From NCBI RefSeq assembly GCF_050908995.1, contig NC_135126.1, positions 1,116,001 to 1,180,000 of the forward strand: DNA of 64,000 nucleotides, written 5' to 3'. The position numbers were made by a program, and so were the translations under genes. The notes under the pieces were generated by a model, which ran no database searches, was not told the origin of the DNA, and saw nothing but the letters and a program-made list of their open reading frames with translations. Of this stretch, positions 58,864-64,000 are shown one piece after another; the stretch's first letter is position 1, and the number at the start of each line of letters is the position of its first letter. The stretch comes from Andrena cerasifolii. Lineage: Eukaryota > Arthropoda > Insecta > Hymenoptera > Andrenidae.

Positions 58864-60101
58864 GAGGGGAGAGGTGGGATGAAAGGGACACGTATTGAAA
58901 GGGACATTGCAATTATTTGAAAGATAAAGGATCTTCCCACGACGAAGGTATTTTCATTATGTAGCAACACTAATGCATGCCCAAATGAAGCATTTTTGCA
59001 TTTTTTGTGCTTCAAAGTAAAATTTTGTATGTTTTTTCGAAACGTTTTGCCAAGTGCTGTTACCAATGACTGATTTTTCTTTATTACTACATCTGGACTG
59101 ATATTTATTCAGGAATAATAAGGCATATTGTTAGATAATCTTTTGTTTAATATTGTAATTGTAGAGATTAGATTTTCATTTGTATTTTTGTTTTTCCTGT
59201 GTTTTTATACATGATGATGGCGTTTCAAGCATTTTGCTTATATTGCCCAACGAACATTTTTTTTAGTCATTCCATTTTTTCCCCCTCCTCTCCTCCTTCG
59301 GGTCCCAGCAACAGCAGCGCACCGGGAGAAAAGGTGAGGGGAGGGGAATGTGGTGATGGTCACCCATCTTTCCCCAATACACCGCCCAGTGATGCTTAAC
59401 TTCGGTGATCTAACGAGAACCGGTGTATTCATCACGGCTATATTTATGAATGGGACACAAGACAAATTTATGAAAGGGACACCCCTTTCCTAAGTGTTTC
59501 CTTCAAACTCTTACTATGATAAACCGAACATTGGTAATAATAGAATATTTACCAAAGATCAAGATATTTTTTGATCAATTTTGGTGCCAATTAAGATCTT
59601 TTAATTAACATAGTTTGGATTAATCTAAGGATTATGTGTTTGATTTTTAATAAAAGTATTATCCATTGTTGTTTAATGTGAGGATTATTTTTTGTTATTT
59701 AAGTATGTAAGCTTAATATAAAGTGTGTTACAAATATTTTGGCAATGCCGTGGTATTTATGTAACTTAAGAAAAACGTCGACTTGTAGACTTGTCGACAT
59801 CGATACAGCGATTTCGGTACCAGCAGAAATAATAGTTAAAGGAATATTATTAATATTACCTTGTTTTATTTCACTGTCCCATTCATAAACACCCATGTCC
59901 CTTTCAATACAGCCAATTTGTGAAAGGGACAAAACACATTTTTTTGGAAAGCGAAAAATAAAACACGTAAATACAGAGAGAAGCTTAATAGGACCGCGTA
60001 CTGTTATAACCAGATAACTGACCCTTCTAATGTGACCAATTAGAATTCGAGTTTACTATCTGGTCCTAAACAAAAATGTCCCTTTCATCCCACCTCTCCT
60101 C
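58864..60101. mobile_element. TA-type element with GAAAGGGACA words
   Basis: The ends AGGGGAGAGGTGGGATGAAA and, read inward, GAGGAGAGGTGGGATGAAA are inverted repeats. TA follows on the right (60102-60103), while GG replaces it on the left. The word TGAAAGGGACA or its inverse recurs at about 58880, 58897, 59470, 59896, 59920 and 60078. It contains the second 5S-SINE (59187-59442). No transposase frame. Confidence 0.72.
59187..59442 (-). mobile_element. 5S-rRNA-derived SINE, copy 2
   Basis: On the minus strand: TACACCGGTTCTCG, GATCACCGAAGTTAAGCA, GTATT followed by GATGGGTGACC, and CCCGGTGCGCTGCTG, as in copy 1 but with a C box closer to canonical 5S (GGGTGACC). A ~25-bp insert sits between the C box and the 5S 3' end. 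The downstream body (TTCGTTGGGCAATATAAGC, GAAACGCCATCAT, AACACAGGAAAAACA) matches copy 1. No clear target duplication was found, so it is older or altered at the edges. Nested in 58864-60101. Confidence 0.85.
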
Positions 60102-60103
60102 TA

Positions 60104-60837
60104 CGTTTTCATATCTATGCTTGCCTTTTTGTGTTTCATGCAACGCAATTATTTAATGTGCATCGAGACTCGTCCAAACAAATTAAAACATGTTTAACCA
60201 ATTACTTTGTATTGGTTTTATGTCTGTATTTGATTTATCTGTTAAATATTAACAGTTGCTCTTAATAAAATCTGTGATAACGATCACTTAGCAATAGCAG
60301 TGATTCGCGGTTGAATATTACGTAATGTTAGGCCAATTTCCGTGGTCATAATTTCGGAAAATACGGAGTACATTTTACCACAGAATTTCCGTATCCTTCA
60401 GCTAAATTACTATCGCCCACCCGACACTCGCGCTATATTAGTTTCTGAATTATTTCCTACGCCGTATAGAACGAAGCTTTACGAAGCGAGCGGGGCGAAA
60501 AGTCATTTTGCATCGCGTTTGCGCGTTCCCCACTTCAACGAGATAAAACGGCTTCGCCAACTGCAAAACAATATGCGTCATTCGCCCTGACAGGTCTCAT
60601 AAAAGAATTTCATGGGATTCATATCCTTTATACGGACTTCTTTCGCTACTCGCCAGCGAATTATACGATACCTTGCAGAAACAAAGTATCATACGAAGAA
60701 TGGTAGTCAGATGAAACAGGCGAAAGACGAGAGGGTCTAAGTTTTAAACGATTGCAGCGTTTCTTCTTATCACAGACGGGCAAAATTTGTATTGAAATAA
60801 AATTTCGAAAAACGAATGAAGTTTCAGAATGAAGTGA
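60104..60837. other. Unique-looking DNA
   Basis: No gene, RNA or repeat recognised. Confidence 0.45.
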
Positions 60838-61080
60838 TTCGACGAATCAAGTTAATTTTTTTATTCGTCGAACGTTTCAACTTCAGCGTCGAATAAATTT
60901 GTCAACTTTTACTTCAAGTTTAACTGTAGCTTTAACTTTATTCCACGTCGAAGTTAAAGTTAAAGTCAAAGTTGAAAAAATTTATTTGATGCTGAAATTG
61001 AAACGCTCATCGAATAAAAAAATCAACTTTATTCAAGTAATCTAAAATGAAAGTAACTTTTATTTGATCCGTTATTTAAA
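60838..61080 (-). mobile_element. TTCGTCGAAC-type foldback, copy B
   Basis: Arms TTTTTTTATTCGTCGAACGT and ACGCTCATCGAATAAAAAAA pair, as do TCAGCGTCGAATAAATTTG and its near inverse around 60985. The centre is AGTTAAAGTTAAAG-type simple sequence. The outer right edge ACTTTTATTTGATCCGTTAT is shared in reverse with copy A at 44505-44695. Duplication not determined. Confidence 0.6.
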
Positions 61081-61370
61081 TAATTTTTAATTTAGTTAAT
61101 GCCCATACTCTGCATCTTATGAATTGAAATATATGCGACAGAGTGTATTGGTAAAGAAGAGTATGAAATATGGAAAAATATTTACTGCAATTAGAAAGAT
61201 TGAAACTCGCATCCCCTAAGTTTAACAGGAAAATATGAGAATTCACTTCGCTTATAGGGTAAGTCCGGCATGGATCGACCACCGGGAGAGTCCGGTCAGT
61301 GTTGATAGTTTAAGACTGATGCAAGATAGGGCGCTGTGTCTCACTGACACGAAACAAATTAATGCGCTTG

Positions 61371-61556
61371 TTCAACCGACTCGTACGTCGCACGCTTCTA
61401 TCAAGCATGTTACATATAAGCATACGCAGTATTTAGTTATTCAAACTTTCCTTGATAAAGGTCTAAATATTGACCGAAACGTCGGAAGATGATACTTCTT
61501 ATATTTGCAAATTAGCTTTTATTCTTTTAATTGACCGAAACTGTGCGCCGAAATCA
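61371..61556 (+). repeat. Unidentified dispersed repeat, copy 2
   Basis: Homologous to 31752-31977: AACCGACTCGTACGTCGCAC, TACGCAGTAT, CTTGATAAAGGTC...GACCGAAACGTCGG, TTAGCTTTTATT, GTGCGCCGAAATCAT. The GGTC/GACC pair can form a 4-bp stem with an 8-nt loop in both copies. The frame 61235-61492 overlaps but has no known domain. Confidence 0.6.
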
Positions 61557-61787
61557 TGTTTTAATTTTTTTTTTAAAAAATGCGCTTGTTGTTTATCTCA
61601 CATTGACCATTGTCACAAATCCATATTTGAATTATAAGGTACAGTTAAAACAATAAGCGAGGCTGAAATTTTTTAGACCAAGTTACAGTGTTGGTGATAT
61701 TTGAAAAACAGGTAAGTTTATTTACACTCTTCCGATATTGGGGGATATAATATGCATAAAACTACAGTATAACACCAACAATACGTA

Positions 61788-61989
61788 CTGTGCCCGGATG
61801 GAAAGAAGTCGGTTGAAATGTCACAGGGGCAAGAGGGGTTCTTCGCTCGCATTGGCTCCCCCCGCCCGGGTCCCGTTTGCTTACTTTCTTATTCGTCGAC
61901 GTTGTCGCGCCGGCCAATAGGGATATACTATTCGGACCTGATATAGGACCCTAGAGTTTCTCGACCGACTTCTTTCCATCCGGGCACAG
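61788..61989. mobile_element. TA-flanked MITE, CTGTGCCCGGATGG termini
   Basis: 202 bp with inverted ends CTGTGCCCGGATGGAAAGAA followed by GTCGGT on each side, flanked by TA at 61786-61787 and 61990-61991. The interior is GC-rich on the left (CCCCCCGCCCGGG) and non-coding. It lacks the repeated words of the other TA elements. Confidence 0.85.
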
Positions 61990-62018
61990 TATGTATTCGT
62001 TTTTAATTTTTTTTGATA

Positions 62019-62125
62019 AGGTGGTCGATCACTCCATTAATATGGGATAGTCCGACCACGTTAATGCGGGACAGACTGACCACGTTAGTTTAATATACAG
62101 TGTAACTATCTCGAAAAATATGAAT
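62019..62125 (+). promoter_or_regulatory. Probable terminal region of a pogo-like element with repeated GACCACGTTA words
   Basis: Starts AGGTGGTCGATCACTCC directly after TA (62017-62018). Two ~24-bp units follow, GATAGTCCGACCACGTTA and GACAGACTGACCACGTTA. The shape equals the ends of the noncoding TA elements elsewhere in the window (TA, then AGGT, then repeated words). A related AGTGGTCGAACTCTCC lies at 63003. The matching right terminus was not found, so the element's extent is open. Confidence 0.5.
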
Positions 62126-62289
62126 GGTACGAAAAATTGTTTCAGACGAAAGTTGTAGGATGTCGAAGGGGGCATAACCTGTTCGAATTTTTTATATCTT
62201 ATTCTTGTAACTGACATCGAAACGTTTTCTAAACACTACCTACATGTGTCCTGTTTACCGCATTCGATAATATTGTTACAGATTAAGAA

Positions 62290-62792
62290 ATGCCTAAGAT
62301 TCATAAAAGAAAAAGCGATAGAAGAGCTAAATGGAATGGCAACTGCTTAAAAATAGCAATAGAATGTGTTGAAAATGGTAGAATGGGTGTAAATGCAGCC
62401 GCTCGAAATTTTGGAATTCCTAAATCAACGCTAACATTTCACCAGTTCCAAAAACAAGTGCGACAGTGGTTCTCAGAAAACGCGGTAGGCAGCTTGCAAC
62501 CATTTTGAGTAGTTCAGAACACATTAGGGCACAGAAGGGCAAAAGAAATGTAAAGAAACACACGAACTCTTCAATTACTAAGAAAAAACGCAAAAAACAG
62601 TTAAAAGAATCTTCAGATTCAAGGAGCGACAGTCCCATTCTTCAAGAGAATGATATGTCGTTAGAACAGTGAGGCGAAAACGAATGTGTGAGATGGGGAG
62701 AAAATTATTTTGAAACCTCAAAAAGCGACGATTGGGTTAAATGTAAGTACGAGAATTTTTGCGATTTATGTGGAAAACTAAAGAAGAAATAA
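62290..62792 (+). pseudogene. pogo-like transposase remnant: psq helix-turn-helix joined to the C-terminal tail
   Basis: The start is at 62290 after a splice-acceptor-like TTACAG. Residues 1-48, MPKIHKRKSDRR... then IAIECVENGRMGVNAAARNF and GIPKSTL, form a Pipsqueak-type HTH, the N-terminal DNA-binding domain of pogo/jerky-like transposases. After STL the frame breaks. A shifted frame continues RKRGRQLATILSSS, then a Lys/Ser-rich KKRKKQLKESSDSRSD stretch and a stop. In-frame after it come ECVRWGENYFETSKSDDWVK and CDLCGK, a degraded C-terminal Cys motif. The whole central CENP-B/DDE catalytic region is deleted, so it cannot transpose. Confidence 0.75.
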
Positions 62793-63772
62793 AATATCAA
62801 TTAATTTACTCGTGTATTATACTTTTTATAAGCTACACTTTTTGTTATTTTTAATGTTTTTTTTTTTGAAAATGAAAATGAATATTTGAAAACATCGCAC
62901 ACTATAATTTATACGTACTCTAAATTGCTTGGGCTTTGCTTTAATTTGCACAAAACGACAAGAATGCGAAGAACAACGATGCTAAAATTTCTTTTCCAAA
63001 AAGTGGTCGAACTCTCCCGGACTTATAATATCGGTTACAATGTGGAAGGAAGAAAAAGAAATTTAATTAAAAAGTGACAGATAGGACAACCGAAGGAGAC
63101 ACAGACGCGAGGACACGAGCAACGCGATACTGCTCGCAATTTATTACACTCTTGGATTCGGCTGAAATGCCGTGGAAAGCGCAGGAACAAAGTTCAAGCA
63201 TGGGAATCACACTGGGCAGACGCGGAAGAGAAGAGCCGCCGAATTTCCGACGCGAAGAATGTAACACGAACTTTACGAGAATCGTCAGCTAATACTACTT
63301 TGCCGGAGAGTTTTTTGCAAATTGACGTAAATTCCCTGCCACTTCTTTCCCTTCTTGCCTGTTTTACGATGTACGTGCGTGGAGCCGCGTTCTCCACGAG
63401 TAATGTTTTACTACGGTCGTTGGCCTGATTCCACTACCTCGATCGTGATTCCCTTGTCGTCTTAACAACTGCTTCTTCCACTTGCATAAAGCTATTCGCA
63501 GAAGCCACCGCCACGCTTCGACGCCGATATACAGGGTCATTCCGCGGATCGTAAAACAATCTTATCCCGTACTACGTACCCTACCGTCGTGAAAACCAAA
63601 ACTTCACGTCAGATTTCCATACAGTTTCTGCGGCTCCCGTCAAGTTATTCATAAAATTCGCTAACGAGCCACGCAAGAAAATGAATCCAAGTCTACAGGG
63701 CAGTGCTTGTGAACTGACATCCCTTGTTGATAGGTATATGTTACAGTGAAGCATAGTTTCTTTTATGAAACA
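62793..63772. other. Unique-looking DNA
   Basis: No gene recognised. A lone TATACAGGGTCATTCC end lies at about 63530. Confidence 0.4.
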
Positions 63773-63774
63773 TA

Positions 63775-64000
63775 GGGTAAACTGCACTAATGCTGGCACT
63801 GCCCTAATCATTGACACTCCTGATTAAAAAGTAAAATATTAAGAAGTACAAGCTTAGAAAGTACTATTTTTGCAATTTCTTATTTTTCTTTCGCTACAAC
63901 ACTGCAAAGCCCAGTAGTTGAACTACGCATTTTGCATCTGGCAACACCACAAAGTGGGTCACAGGGTTAAATTTGGGGCGTTTTCTTAAAATTTTGATAA
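63775..64000 (+). mobile_element. Left end of a further TA element, cut by the window edge
   Basis: TA at 63773-63774 is followed by GGGTAAACTGCACTAATGCT and GGCACTGCCCTAATCATTGA. This resembles the left ends of the TA elements at 4302 and 18235 (GGGTAAAAG, RGGTAAACG). The right end would lie beyond the window, so the call rests on the terminus alone. Confidence 0.4.

Noticed and set aside
61424..61480. Hammerhead-ribozyme-like core (CTTGATAAAGGTC...GACCGAAACG)
   Set aside because: The CUGAUGA core is broken and no stem III or cleavage triplet can be placed. The other copy (31860) is even further from the consensus.

Overview
The window looks like intergenic, repeat-dense DNA from an insect nuclear genome. 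The transposon types (mariner, pogo-like, hAT-like and TTAA-inserting elements, an I-group LINE with its own RNase H, tRNA- and 5S-derived SINEs) and the alternation of AT-rich DNA with CpG-rich islands would suit a hymenopteran such as an ant or bee. That placement is inference, because no host gene is present to fix it. I find no convincing host exon, tRNA gene or CRISPR array. The open frames that exist are short, unrecognised, or fall inside transposons. The longest (54247-55002 minus, 14573-15088 plus, 40255-40833 minus) lie in CpG-rich DNA with overlapping frames on both strands and look like chance.

Layout. 1-3.7 kb: a TA-flanked long-TIR MITE and a 5S-rRNA-derived SINE with an 11-bp target duplication. 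3.7-8.4 kb: a nested transposon complex. A TTAA-flanked foldback holds two TA-flanked elements, and the larger of these holds three or four more hairpin elements. 8.4-18 kb: a small TIR element, a TA element, two hAT-like foldbacks with clear 8-bp duplications, a 1.2-kb TA element and a TTAA element starting CCC. 18-21.3 kb: another TA element and a TTAA foldback with a CAGGGTGTCC MITE inside it. 21.3-25 kb: no recognisable repeat. 25-26.5 kb: a mariner lacking its catalytic core, followed by an inverted array of 32-bp units. 28-33.3 kb: a 5'-truncated LINE tail, then a decayed I-group LINE (minus strand) hit by a tandem SINE and another repeat, and a possible solo LTR. 33.3-37 kb: second copies of the 722-1243 MITE and of the 32-bp-unit element, plus a small hAT MITE. 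41-45 kb: three large foldbacks. 47-49.2 kb: a GC-rich foldback and a solo LTR. 49.2-55.3 kb: mostly unique DNA with a CpG-rich block. 55.3-64 kb: two more TA elements, one carrying a hAT MITE and the other a second 5S-SINE, then a foldback, a short TA MITE, a pogo-like transposase remnant and the start of another TA element at the right edge.

The most notable pattern is a set of at least eight otherwise unrelated elements that share one architecture: a TA duplication, termini of the form RGGTRAA or close to it, and a family-specific word repeated in both orientations near both ends. One of them (from 62019) is followed at once by a psq-type helix-turn-helix transposase fragment, suggesting the noncoding ones are mobilised by pogo-like transposases. 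A second pattern is a group of TTAA-flanked hairpin elements beginning GGG(G), three of which share the internal motif GCGTTTTTCTCGAA.
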